Below are positions 35,050 through 47,387 of a stretch of DNA of 64,000 nt, piece after piece. This DNA is from CALAED01 sp035765195. GTDB taxonomy: Bacteria > Actinomycetota > Actinomycetes > Streptosporangiales > Streptosporangiaceae. The stretch is from NCBI GenBank assembly GCA_035765195.1, contig DASTYC010000038.1, positions 1-64,000 on the forward strand, written 5' to 3'. The notes beneath the pieces were generated by a model that was given only the letters and a program-made list of their open reading frames with translations, was not told where the DNA came from and did no database searches. Numbering within the stretch: the first letter of the stretch is position 1; every line of letters begins with the position of its first letter. The translations under genes and the position numbers were made by a program.

Positions 35050-35697
35050 TTAGCCGTCACGCACTGTGATGCCGAGGGACCGGGCGAGCGCCGGCGCGAG
35101 GTCGATGAGCTGGGCCGTGCTGATGGTGGCGCCGCGCAGCGACTCGTGGCCGCCGACGATGTCGAGTTCGGCGCCGCGCAGGTCGACCTTCGTCAGCGTG
35201 ACTCCGGTCAGCTCCACCTCGCTGAGCCGGCACCCGGGAAAGCGCACCCGCTCGAGCGTGGCCCCGCCGAGGTCGACGTCGCGTAGGACGCAGTTCTCGA
35301 ACCGGACGTCGGTCAGCGTGGCGTCCCGGAAGTTCACCGAGTCGAGCTTGCCGCCCCGGAACACGACCCGCCGCAGATCGGCCCCGTACGCCTCGGTCCC
35401 GGCCAGCACGCAGTCGAGGAGGGTCGCGTCCAGCCATTCGGTCTCGGCGAGGTCGACCGCGATCATCCGCACCTCGCGCAGCCAGACGTCGCTGAGGCGT
35501 GCCCGGCGCGCCGTGCCGCCGTCGAACGTCACCTGGGTGAAGGCGCACTCCAGGAACCGGGCGTGCGCCGCGTCCGGCGCCGCGACCGTGCCGCCGTCGA
35601 CGTGGATCGCGTCGTAGGTCTCATCGGGTCGCCAGGGGCCGTCGTAGGCCCGCAGCACGTCCGCGTACGGCAGGTCGCCGAGTGTTTCGATGATCAC
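35050..35697 (-). CDS. Pentapeptide-repeat protein
   Basis: 215 residues from GTG at 35697; a TTG at 35733 would add 12. From about residue 45 to 190 the sequence shows the five-residue periodicity of the right-handed quadrilateral beta helix (for example ADLRRVVFRGGKLDSVNFRD, ATLTDVRFENCVLRDVDLGG). It is a DNA-mimic-like fold related to MfpA/Qnr in shape. Function not proven. The gene is divergent from the imuA' cassette, and a perfect LexA box lies 52 bp upstream of its start. Confidence 0.85.
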   Translation of the reverse strand: MIIETLGDLPYADVLRAYDGPWRPDETYDAIHVDGGTVAAPDAAHARFLECAFTQVTFDGGTARRARLSDVWLREVRMIAVDLAETEWLDATLLDCVLAGTEAYGADLRRVVFRGGKLDSVNFRDATLTDVRFENCVLRDVDLGGATLERVRFPGCRLSEVELTGVTLTKVDLRGAELDIVGGHESLRGATISTAQLIDLAPALARSLGITVRDG

Positions 35698-35738
35698 CCG
35701 TTCATGCTGGTCCGCATGGCCGCCGCCCGGCAACCCGC

Positions 35739-35768
35739 TTGACAGGAGTCGAACTCATGTTCGACATT
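35739..35768 (+). promoter_or_regulatory. SOS promoter of imuA'-imuB-dnaE2
   Basis: A perfect TTGACA -35 (35739-35744) is followed after 18 nt by GACATT (35763-35768). The LexA box lies inside the spacer. With this geometry transcription would begin near 35775, where the frame has GTG codons, so the message may be leaderless. Confidence 0.5.
35749..35764. promoter_or_regulatory. LexA (SOS) box
   Basis: TCGAACTCATGTTCGA is a perfect 16-bp palindrome in its arms (TCGAAC-N4-GTTCGA), matching the Gram-positive/actinobacterial SOS box. It overlaps the ATG at 35757 and lies between imuA' and the divergent pentapeptide gene. Confidence 0.88.
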
Positions 35769-36422
35769 GATCGGGTGAGTGTGCTGGTGGAGGCGGGGCC
35801 GGCCGGCTCTGAGCCGGTCCCGGTGCTGCCCGCGCTGCGTCCCGTGATCCCGGGCGGCGGGCTGCCGCCCGGCTGGGTGGTGAGCCTCGGCGGGCTCGGC
35901 ACCGCGTCGCTGGGGCTCGCGCTCGTCGCGGGCGCGGCGCGCGACGGAGGCTGGTGCGCCGCGGTCGGGCTGCCCGACCTCGGCGTCGTCGCGGCCGCCG
36001 CGATGGGGGCCGCGCCGGAGCGGCTGCTGCTCGTCGACGACCCGGGGCGCCGCTGGCCCGATGTCGTGGCCGCGCTGATCGACGCGGTCGACCTCGTCCT
36101 CGTCCGGCCGCGCGAGCGGCCGAGCCCCACCATCGCTCGCCGGCTGGCGGCGTTGGCCCGCCGGGGTCGCTGCGTGCTGGCGGTCGACGGCGACTGGGGC
36201 GGCGCCCAGCTGCGGTTGAGCGTGGCCACGGCCGAGTGGGCAGGGCCGGGCGCCGGCCACGGGCAGCTCACCGGCCGCCTCGCCCACGTCGCCGCGTCCG
36301 GCCGTGGCGCCGCCGGCCCCGGGCGATCCGCCTGGATGTGGCTGCCCGGCCCGGACGGCACGGTCCGTCCGGCCGCCGCGCCGGCCGCCGAGGGCCGGCC
36401 GCCGCTGGAGGTGGTCGCCTGA
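35757..36422 (+). CDS. imuA': ImuA'-like RecA-fold accessory protein of the SOS mutasome
   Basis: 221 residues from ATG at 35757 (GGAG 8 nt upstream), but the promoter overlaps this ATG, so GTG at 35775 (215 residues) is a serious alternative. The sequence is Gly/Ala/Arg-rich with weak RecA-like features (SLGGLGTASLGLALVAGAA, RLLLVDD, DAVDLVLVRP, RCVLAVDGDWGGAQLRLSV). Its identity rests mainly on position directly before imuB and dnaE2, as in mycobacteria, where ImuA' works with ImuB and DnaE2 in damage-induced mutagenesis. Confidence 0.78.
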   Translation: MFDIDRVSVLVEAGPAGSEPVPVLPALRPVIPGGGLPPGWVVSLGGLGTASLGLALVAGAARDGGWCAAVGLPDLGVVAAAAMGAAPERLLLVDDPGRRWPDVVAALIDAVDLVLVRPRERPSPTIARRLAALARRGRCVLAVDGDWGGAQLRLSVATAEWAGPGAGHGQLTGRLAHVAASGRGAAGPGRSAWMWLPGPDGTVRPAAAPAAEGRPPLEVVA

Positions 36423-36517
36423 CGAGGAGCGCGGGAGCGAGGAACGAGTGACCAAGCGACAAGGGAAGCCGCCGCGCACAAAGGCCGCGCGCCGCCGAAC
36501 GGAGTGAGGCAATGAGC
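36423..36517 (+). repeat. 95-bp tandem duplication, copy 1
   Basis: This segment is repeated 120 bp downstream (36543-36637) with a single base difference (C at 36477, T at 36597). It begins just after the imuA' stop and contains a ribosome-binding-like GAGGAACGA, a 20-codon frame and a GGAG-N7-ATG start signal. Confidence 0.97.
36448..36507 (+). CDS. Possible basic 19-residue peptide (copy 1)
   Basis: GTG start with GAGGAACGA just upstream, giving MTKRQGKPPRTKAARRRTE, nine of whose residues are Lys or Arg. The identical peptide is encoded again at 36568-36627. The only base difference between the copies is synonymous in this frame (CGC or CGT). No homolog is recognised. Confidence 0.35.
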   Translation: MTKRQGKPPRTKAARRRTE

Positions 36518-36571
36518 CGCGCGCGGACCGCGGGGGCTGGACCGAGGAGCGCGGGAGCGAGGAACGAGTGA
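36512..36571 (+). CDS. Possible 19-residue linking peptide
   Basis: ATG at 36512, which corresponds exactly to the imuB ATG in the second repeat copy, opens a 20-codon frame (MSRARTAGAGPRSAGARNE). Its TGA overlaps the GTG of the next mini-ORF (GTGA at 36568-36571). It looks like a relic of an imuB start left by the duplication, or a link in a chain of coupled short frames. Confidence 0.25.
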   Translation: MSRARTAGAGPRSAGARNE

Positions 36572-36637
36572 CCAAGCGACAAGGGAAGCCGCCGCGTACA
36601 AAGGCCGCGCGCCGCCGAACGGAGTGAGGCAATGAGC
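36543..36637 (+). repeat. 95-bp tandem duplication, copy 2
   Basis: Second copy of the element at 36423-36517. Its final ATGAGC is the start of imuB, and the GGAG seven bases before that ATG is the imuB ribosome-binding site. The repeat therefore supplies the translation start of the polymerase-like gene. Confidence 0.97.
36568..36627 (+). CDS. Possible basic 19-residue peptide (copy 2)
   Basis: Same peptide as in copy 1 (MTKRQGKPPRTKAARRRTE), ending 4 nt before the imuB ATG. Its translation would bring ribosomes directly to the imuB start. Whether it is made is unknown. Confidence 0.35.
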   Translation: MTKRQGKPPRTKAARRRTE

Positions 36638-38151
36638 AGGACGCTGGTCGTGTGGTGTCCGGACTGGCCGGTCACCGCGGTGGGCATCGGCGCGGCGACG
36701 CCGGGCGCGGCGGTGGACGGCGACCGGGTGGCGGCCTGCACGGCGGCGGCGCGGAGCGCGGGGGTGCGGCGCGGGCAGCGGATCAGGGACGCCCAGCGGC
36801 GCTGCCCCGACATGGTCGTCCGCGACCGCGATCTCGACGCGGAGGGCCGGCTGTTCGAGGTGGTCGCGGCGGCGGTGGGCGGGCTCACCCCGCGGGTGGA
36901 GGTGGTCCGGCCCGGGGTGTGCGCGTTCCCGGCGGGCGGCGCGGCGCGCTTCCACGGCGGCGAGGAGGCGCTCCGGGTGCTGGTCCAGGACACCGTGGTG
37001 GAGGCGGGCCACGACTGCGGCGTGGGCATCGCCGACGGCCTGTTCGCCGCCGAGCTGGCGGCCAGGGCGGACGACGGCGGGGTGATCGTTCCGCCGGGCG
37101 GCGACGCCGAGTTCCTCGCGCCCTATCCGCCGGCCGTGCTCGACCTGCCCGACTTGGCCGATCTGCTGCGGCGGCTGGGCATCTGGACGCTCGGCCAGTT
37201 CGCCGCGCTGCCCGCCGGGGACGTCGCCGGCCGGTTCGGCGCCGAGGGCGCCCGCGCGCACCGGCTGGCGAGCGGCGGGCCGGGCCGTCCGCTCGCCCCC
37301 TCGCCTCCCGAGCACGACCGCTCCGTACGGGCCGAGTTCGATCCGCCCGCCGCCCAGGCCGACGAGGTGATCTTCGCGGCCAAGCGGCTGGCCGACCGGC
37401 TGCACGCGGGGCTGCGGGCCGACGGGGTCACCTGCGTGCGGCTGGCCGTCGAGGTGGGCTTCGCCGACGGCCGCGTGCGGGAGCGGCTGTGGCGGCATGA
37501 GGGGGCGCTGTCCGCGCTCGCGGTGGCCGAGCGGGTGCGCTGGCAGCTGTCGGCGCCCGATCCGGCCCCGGCGGCCGACGCCATCTGGGGCGGGGTGACG
37601 TACCTGCGGCTGGTCCCCGATCAGCCCATTCCCGACGAGGGCAGTCAGCAGGCGCTGTGGGGCCAGGTGACGGTGACCGACCGCGTCCAGCGCGCCGCCG
37701 ACCGGATCCAGGCGATGCTCGGCCACGAGGCGATCACCCGGCCGGTGCTGGTCGGCGGGCGCGGGCCGGGCGAGCAGGTCGTGCGCGTGCCGGTCGGCGA
37801 CCTGCCGCCGAGCCGCCGCGGCGACGGGCCGTGGCCTGGGCGGGTGCCCGCGCCGGCGCCGGCCGCGGTGCCGCCCGAGCCGCCGCACGCGGCGGTGACG
37901 GACGTGGACGACGTCACGGTGCGGGTGGACGCGCGGTGCGCGGTCTCCGCGCCGCCCGCGCACGTCGCCGTGGCGGGCGGTCCGCCGCGGCGGGTGACCG
38001 CGTGGACGGGGCCGTGGCCGGTCGGCGAGCGCTGGTGGGATCCGGGACAGGCTCGGCGCCTGGCCCGGTTCCAGGTGGTGACCGACGACGGCCGGGCCTA
38101 TCTGCTCATGCTGGAGGGCGGCCTCTGGCGGGTGGAGGCGGTGTACGACTA

Positions 38152-38152
<1 letters not shown>
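36632..38152 (+). CDS. imuB: ImuB, catalytically inactive Y-family DNA polymerase homolog
   Basis: 506 residues from ATG at 36632. Y-family polymerase fold, but the catalytic acidic residues are absent: the N-terminus reads LVVWCPDWPV instead of a metal-binding Asp motif, and the usual DE motif region reads GVCAFPAGGAARFHGG. A beta-clamp-binding motif QQALWG lies at 339-344, comparable to QLPLWG in mycobacterial ImuB. It acts as an adaptor linking DnaE2 to the clamp during SOS translesion synthesis. The stop codon overlaps the dnaE2 start by one base (TAGTG). Confidence 0.9.
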
Positions 38153-41442
<3,290 letters not shown>

Positions 41443-41459
41443 TTTGCCGGTATTCCGGG

Positions 41460-41471
41460 TGGTCTAGGGCC
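41460..41471. promoter_or_regulatory. Weak DasR-like site upstream of the chitinase
   Basis: TGGTCTAGGGCC shares 9 of 12 bases with the DasR consensus TGGTCTAGACCA. It lies 217 bp upstream of the chitinase ATG, just after dnaE2. Chitinase genes are known DasR targets in Streptomyces. On its own the match is weak. Confidence 0.3.
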
Positions 41472-41527
41472 GTTCCTTGGCTGGTCGCGGGGCATGGGTG
41501 AGGGCAAGAAAAATCTTGGAAAAACTA

Positions 41528-41544
41528 ATAGGAAAGTTTCCTAT
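41528..41544. promoter_or_regulatory. Perfect palindrome in the chitinase promoter
   Basis: ATAGGAAAGTTTCCTAT: two 8-bp arms around one base, in an AT-rich stretch 144-160 bp upstream of the chitinase ATG. The AGGAAA-n-TTTCCT core and its position suggest a transcription factor operator for a polysaccharide-degradation gene. Confidence 0.55.
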
Positions 41545-41687
41545 CTTATGCCATGGTGTCCTTACGTCACCATGAGCGCTCCGACGACGGCTCCTGCCTG
41601 CGCAGGCACCCATCAGGGCCAGCCTCCCCGCTGTCCCCCCTCTGTGCGGGCGCCCGCACGCGGCGCCCTCGGCTGGTTGGGAGAACG

Positions 41688-43346
<1,659 letters not shown>

Positions 43347-43357
43347 GGCCGATACAG

Positions 43358-43390
43358 GCCCCCAGGCCCCAGGGCTCGGGGCCTGGGGGC
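43358..43390 (+). terminator. Strong hairpin after the chitinase gene
   Basis: A perfect 13-bp stem (43358-43370 with 43378-43390, GCCCCCAGGCCCC paired to its complement) and a 7-nt loop, 11 nt after the stop codon. No T-run follows, but a second hairpin does. Confidence 0.75.
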
Positions 43391-43395
43391 ACACC

Positions 43396-43431
43396 GAAGG
43401 AGGCCGGCCGCCGCGCCGGCCTCCTTCCTTT
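43396..43431 (+). terminator. Second hairpin terminator after the chitinase gene
   Basis: A perfect 13-bp stem (GAAGGAGGCCGGC, 43396-43408, with 43415-43427), a 6-nt loop and a following CTTTT tract. The two consecutive perfect stems should block read-through into the lactate permease gene almost completely. Confidence 0.85.
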
Positions 43432-43547
43432 TCCGGTATATGGAATAAATCTCTTCTCCTGCGGCGAAATGATCGATGGCACGAAAATCGGCGAACAGGT
43501 TAGATATGCGTAAAGAGGATCAGCCCGCCCCCTCAGTGAGGTGACTT

Positions 43548-45203
43548 ATGTATCAACAGGTCCTCGATCCTGTCGCCCACTCACTCGGCTGGAGCTCGCT
43601 CATCGCCGCGCTCCCCCTACTTGTCCTGTTCGTTCTCCTCGGGGTACTGCGCGTGAAGGCGTGGATCGCGTCGCTGGTGGCGTTGGGGGCCGCCCTAGTG
43701 ATCGCGATCGCGGTGTACGGCATGCCGGTCGGCCAGGCGCTGCTGGCCGGCACCGAGGGAGCCGCCTTCGGCTTCTTCCCGATCCTGTGGATCGTGATCA
43801 ACGCGATCTGGGTCTACAACATGACGGTCGCGACCGGGCACTTCGACGTGCTGCGGCGTTCGTTCGCGCGGGTCAGCGACGACCAGCGCATCCAGGCGAT
43901 CCTCATCGCGTTCTCCTTCGGCGCGCTGATGGAGGCGCTCGCCGGGTTCGGCACGCCGGTGGCCGTCACCGCGGTCATGCTCATCGCGCTCGGGTTCAGG
44001 CCGCTCAAGGCCGCGGTGCTCGCGCTCGTCGCCAACACCGCGCCGGTGGCGTTCGGCGCCATGGCCACTCCCATCATCACGCTCGGCTCGCCGGGCGTGA
44101 CCGGCCTGTCCAGTGACACCTTGGGCGCCATGGTCGGGCGGCAGACCCCGATCCTGGCGATCTTCGTGCCGCTGGCGCTGGTCTTCATCGTGGACGGGCG
44201 TCGCGGCGTACGGCAGACCTGGCCGGCCGCCCTGGTGTGCGGCGTCACCTTCGGCATCGCACAGTACGTCACGTCGAACTTCATCTCCGTCCCGCTGTCG
44301 GACGTGGTGGCCGCGCTGGTGTCGGCCGCGGCGGTGGTGGCGCTGGTCCGGCTCTGGCACCCGGCGGAGACCTACACCGAGGGCGGCCCGGCGCCCGTCG
44401 TGGCCGGCGGCGCCGCCGACGAGCCCACGCCCGAGTTCGCCGGGCGGGTCGCCAACCCCGACGCGCGTCCCGAGGTCATCAAGGCGTACGCGCCGTACGT
44501 GATCATCATCGTGGTGTTCGCGATCGGACAGATCGGCGCGGTCAAGGACTTCCTCGACAAGGCGACCCAGAAGTTCGCCTGGCCGGGCCTGGATCTGTTC
44601 AGCGCGAGCGGCAAGCCGCTGTCGAGCGTGACCTTCAACTTCAACATCCTGACCACGCCGGGCACCCAGATGCTGATCGCGGGCGTGCTGACCATGATCG
44701 CGCTCAAGGTCGCCGTCGGCCCGGCGCTGCGCGCGTACTGGACGACGCTTGTCGATCTGCGTTGGGCGATCTTGACGGTGATGGCGGTGCTGGCGCTGGC
44801 CTATGTGATGAACGCCTCCGGGCAGACCATCACGCTCGGCACCTGGATGGCGGGGGCGGGCAGCGCCTTCGCGTTCATCTCGCCGATCCTTGGCTGGCTG
44901 GGCGTGGCCGTCTCCGGTTCCGATACCTCGTCGAACTCCTTGTTCGGCGCCCTGCAGGTCACCGCGGCCAACAAGGCGGGCCTGTCCCAGATCCTGATGG
45001 CGGCGTCGAACAGCTCAGGCGGCGTGCTCGGGAAGATGATCTCGCCGCAGAACCTGGCGATCGCCGCCGCCGCCGTGGGCCTGGACGGCAAGGAAGGGGA
45101 CATCTTCCGCAAGGTGATCGCCTGGAGCCTGGTCTTCCTCGTCGGGATGTGCGTGCTCGCCGCGCTGCAGGCATCGGGGGTGCTGTCCTGGATGGTGCCG
45201 TAG
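43548..45203 (+). CDS. lldP: L-lactate permease (LctP family)
   Basis: 551 residues from ATG at 43548 (GAGGTGA upstream). More than ten hydrophobic segments. Family landmarks: GTEGAAFGFFPILWIVINAIWVYNMTVATGHFDVLRRSF, FGALMEALAGFGTPVAVTAVML, NTAPVAFGAMATPI, and near the C-terminus FISPILGWLGVAVSGSDTSSNSLFGALQ. Imports L-lactate (and D-lactate or glycolate) with protons. No lactate dehydrogenase is adjacent; downstream pckG at 61.7 kb would be needed for growth on lactate. Confidence 0.93.
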   Translation: MYQQVLDPVAHSLGWSSLIAALPLLVLFVLLGVLRVKAWIASLVALGAALVIAIAVYGMPVGQALLAGTEGAAFGFFPILWIVINAIWVYNMTVATGHFDVLRRSFARVSDDQRIQAILIAFSFGALMEALAGFGTPVAVTAVMLIALGFRPLKAAVLALVANTAPVAFGAMATPIITLGSPGVTGLSSDTLGAMVGRQTPILAIFVPLALVFIVDGRRGVRQTWPAALVCGVTFGIAQYVTSNFISVPLSDVVAALVSAAAVVALVRLWHPAETYTEGGPAPVVAGGAADEPTPEFAGRVANPDARPEVIKAYAPYVIIIVVFAIGQIGAVKDFLDKATQKFAWPGLDLFSASGKPLSSVTFNFNILTTPGTQMLIAGVLTMIALKVAVGPALRAYWTTLVDLRWAILTVMAVLALAYVMNASGQTITLGTWMAGAGSAFAFISPILGWLGVAVSGSDTSSNSLFGALQVTAANKAGLSQILMAASNSSGGVLGKMISPQNLAIAAAAVGLDGKEGDIFRKVIAWSLVFLVGMCVLAALQASGVLSWMVP

Positions 45204-45257
45204 CCGGATGGTGCCGTAACAAGGCACGCCGGGCGCCGGTTGGATAACTTCTAGTGC

Positions 45258-46187
45258 ATGCGGCTCGGTGTCCTGGATGTCGGATCCAACACGGTCCATC
45301 TGCTCGTCGTGGATGCGCACCGGGGCGCCCGGCCGCTGCCGGCGTTCTCCCACAAGGCCGAGCTGCGCCTGGCGGCCCATCTGGAGAACGGCGACCGGCT
45401 GACCAAGAGCGGCGAGACCCAGTTGCGGGAGTTCGTCGTCGACGCGTTGCGCATCGCGGAGGACAAGGGCGTCGAGGACCTCGTCGCCTTCGCCACCTCC
45501 GCCGTGCGCGACGCCGTCAACGGCGAGGAGATCCTCGGCCGGATGCCGACCGACATCGAGATCCTCTCCGGCGAGGACGAGGCCAGGCTGACCTTCCTGG
45601 CCGTACGCCGCTGGTTCGGCTGGTCCTCCGGGCGGCTGCTCGTGGTCGACATCGGCGGCGGCTCCCTGGAGATCGCCTCGGGGATCGACGAGGAGCCCGA
45701 CGTCGCGGTCTCCCTGCCGCTCGGCGCTAGCCGGCTCACCCGCGACTGGTTCACCGCCGACCCGCCGCCACCCGATGAGGTGCGGCGGCTGCGCCGTCAT
45801 GTCCGCACCGAGATCGCCAGGACGGTCGGCGACATCGCCCGCTACGGCAACACCGACCACCCGGTGGCGACCTCGAAGACCTTCCGTTCGCTCGCCCGCA
45901 TCTCCGGCGCCGCCCCCTCCAGCGAGGGCCCGTACGTCCGGCGGATCCTGCCCCACCAGGAGCTCACTCGCTGGGTGGAGCGGCTGACCGAGATGACCGT
46001 GAACGAGCGGCAGCGCCTGCCGGGGGTGTCCGCCGGCCGGGCGCCTCAGCTCCCGGCCGGCGCGATCGTCGCCGACGCCGCCATGGACCTGTTCGGCCTC
46101 GGCGAACTCGAGATCTGCCCCTGGGCGTTGCGCGAGGGCGTCATCTTGCGTCGTCTCGATGTGCTGCCCTCGCCCGTCGCCCCTTAG
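45258..46187 (+). CDS. Ppx/GppA family phosphatase
   Basis: 309 residues from ATG at 45258. ASKHA-fold phosphatase: VLDVGSNTVHLLVVD, FATSAVRDAVNGEEIL, LSGEDEARLTFLA, VVDIGGGSLEIASG. The short single-module form is the actinobacterial Ppx2-like type. It hydrolyses polyphosphate or pppGpp; which one cannot be read from sequence. It follows the lactate permease after 54 bp and is convergent with a DoxX gene only 3 bp away. Confidence 0.9.
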   Translation: MRLGVLDVGSNTVHLLVVDAHRGARPLPAFSHKAELRLAAHLENGDRLTKSGETQLREFVVDALRIAEDKGVEDLVAFATSAVRDAVNGEEILGRMPTDIEILSGEDEARLTFLAVRRWFGWSSGRLLVVDIGGGSLEIASGIDEEPDVAVSLPLGASRLTRDWFTADPPPPDEVRRLRRHVRTEIARTVGDIARYGNTDHPVATSKTFRSLARISGAAPSSEGPYVRRILPHQELTRWVERLTEMTVNERQRLPGVSAGRAPQLPAGAIVADAAMDLFGLGELEICPWALREGVILRRLDVLPSPVAP

Positions 46188-46190
46188 CCC

Positions 46191-46751
46191 TTAGCGGGTC
46201 GCCGCCGGCGTACGGTCGTGGGAGCCGGCGGGCTCGTCGGCGCCGGCCTGCGGCGCCGCCGGGGCAGCGCGGCCGAGGACGAGGGTGACCGCGGACAGCA
46301 GCGCGGCGGCCGCGAGGACGCCGACGCCCCACCAGACACCGCTGATGTCGTCGGCCCAGCCGATCAGGGCGTCGAGCGAGTAGCGGCCGGGGCCGGTGGC
46401 GGCGAGCGCCGCGGCGGCGACGAGGATGAGCAGGTTGTACTCATAGCCGCCCTGGGTGCTCCAAAAGCCGTTACGCCAGTGCACGGTCACGATCGCGTTG
46501 ATCATGACGCCGATGATGGCGAGCGCGGCCAGCGGCGTCACGAGCCCGGCCGCGAGCAGCAGCCCGCCGCCGAACTCGGCCAGGCCGGCGACGAGGGCCA
46601 TCACCAGCGGCGCGCGGAAGCGCAGCTGTCCGAACATCCCGCCGGTCCCCTGGGGACCGCCACCGCCGAACGAGCCGAAGAGCTTCTGCGCGCCGTGACC
46701 GGCCATGACCAGGCCGAGAACCAGCCGGAGTGCGAGGAGTCCGTACGACAT
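46191..46751 (-). CDS. DoxX family membrane protein (first copy)
   Basis: 186 residues from ATG at 46751. Four hydrophobic segments with the DoxX start LALRLVLGLVMAGHGAQKLFGSFGG and the mid-protein LVAGLAEFGGGLLLAAGLVTPLAALAIIGVMINAI. DoxX proteins are linked to thiol and quinone redox balance. Divergent from an HxlR regulator with an inverted repeat and a GGGAAT-N18-GCT promoter motif in between. Confidence 0.87.
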   Translation of the reverse strand: MSYGLLALRLVLGLVMAGHGAQKLFGSFGGGGPQGTGGMFGQLRFRAPLVMALVAGLAEFGGGLLLAAGLVTPLAALAIIGVMINAIVTVHWRNGFWSTQGGYEYNLLILVAAAALAATGPGRYSLDALIGWADDISGVWWGVGVLAAAALLSAVTLVLGRAAPAAPQAGADEPAGSHDRTPAATR

Positions 46752-46765
46752 CTATCTCCACCTTC

Positions 46766-46776
46766 ACAAATTTTGT
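46766..46776. promoter_or_regulatory. Candidate HxlR operator
   Basis: ACAAATTTTGT, a perfect 5-1-5 palindrome in an AT-rich patch 15 bp upstream of the DoxX ATG, in the divergent DoxX-HxlR region. HxlR proteins bind short palindromes in such positions. Confidence 0.45.
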
Positions 46777-46795
46777 AGAAACTTCAACTTTGGAA

Positions 46796-46822
46796 AGCAT
46801 AACAGGAGCTACTTCTATTCCC
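46796..46822 (-). promoter_or_regulatory. Candidate sigma-R-type promoter of the DoxX gene
   Basis: The minus strand reads GGGAAT (46822-46817), 18 nt, GCT (46798-46796): the same architecture and the same -10 deviation as the thioredoxin promoter. It ends 44 nt before the DoxX ATG. Confidence 0.4.
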
Positions 46823-46853
46823 GAAGCGACATCGAGCGGGCTAGCATGAGAAC

Positions 46854-47222
46854 GTGGCCGGCACGCCGCGGGACATCCCGCTCGAGGTCGTCGCCAGCGC
46901 CTGCCCGCGCGGCGACGGCGCGCTCGCGCGCGCGTTCGGCTTCCTCGGCAAGCGCTGGAACGCCGTGCTGCTCGGCATCCTCCGCGGCGGCCCGACCGGC
47001 TTTCGCGACCTGTCGCGCGCGATCGGCCGGATCTCCGACTCGGTGCTGTCGGACCGGCTCGCCGAGCTCACCCGCGCGGGGCTGATCACACGCACGGTCG
47101 AAGTGGGGCCGCCCGTGTCGGTCTCCTACGCCCTGACCGACTGCGGCAAGGCCCTCATACCCGCACTGGACCAGATATCCATGTGGGCGCAACAACACCT
47201 GCCGCCGGTGGCGGAACCGTAG
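46854..47222 (+). CDS. HxlR-family winged-helix regulator
   Basis: 122 residues from GTG at 46854. HxlR core: FLGKRWNAVLLGILRGGPTGFRDLSRAIGRISDSVLSDRLAELTRAGLITR. Cysteine C17 before the domain matches the redox Cys that senses quinones and diamide in HypR/YodB-type members, and a second Cys lies in TDCGKAL. Likely regulates the divergent DoxX gene. It precedes boxB by 165 bp in the same direction. Confidence 0.88.
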   Translation: MAGTPRDIPLEVVASACPRGDGALARAFGFLGKRWNAVLLGILRGGPTGFRDLSRAIGRISDSVLSDRLAELTRAGLITRTVEVGPPVSVSYALTDCGKALIPALDQISMWAQQHLPPVAEP

Positions 47223-47336
47223 CGCCGCGCCTCCCGCGCATCCCTCGTCTCCCGCGTCCCCCGCACTCCCCCGCACTCCGGCGCGCGACGCCGTCGCGGG
47301 CCGATCCGGCCGCACCACACTTCGTTCTACAAACTC

Positions 47337-47364
47337 TTGCCGTGACGGCAGAGAAGCTTAGACT
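47337..47364 (+). promoter_or_regulatory. Candidate boxB promoter
   Basis: TTGCCG (47337-47342), 16 nt, TAGACT (47359-47364), ending 23 nt before the boxB ATG. A vegetative-type promoter in the short AT-richer stretch between hxlR-like and boxB. Confidence 0.45.
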
Positions 47365-47387
47365 GTACGGAGATCGAGGGGCCGGAT

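Noticed and set aside
36423..36637. Duplication considered as attachment sites of a mobile element
   Set aside because: The copies are 120 bp apart with no integrase, transposase or cargo between them.
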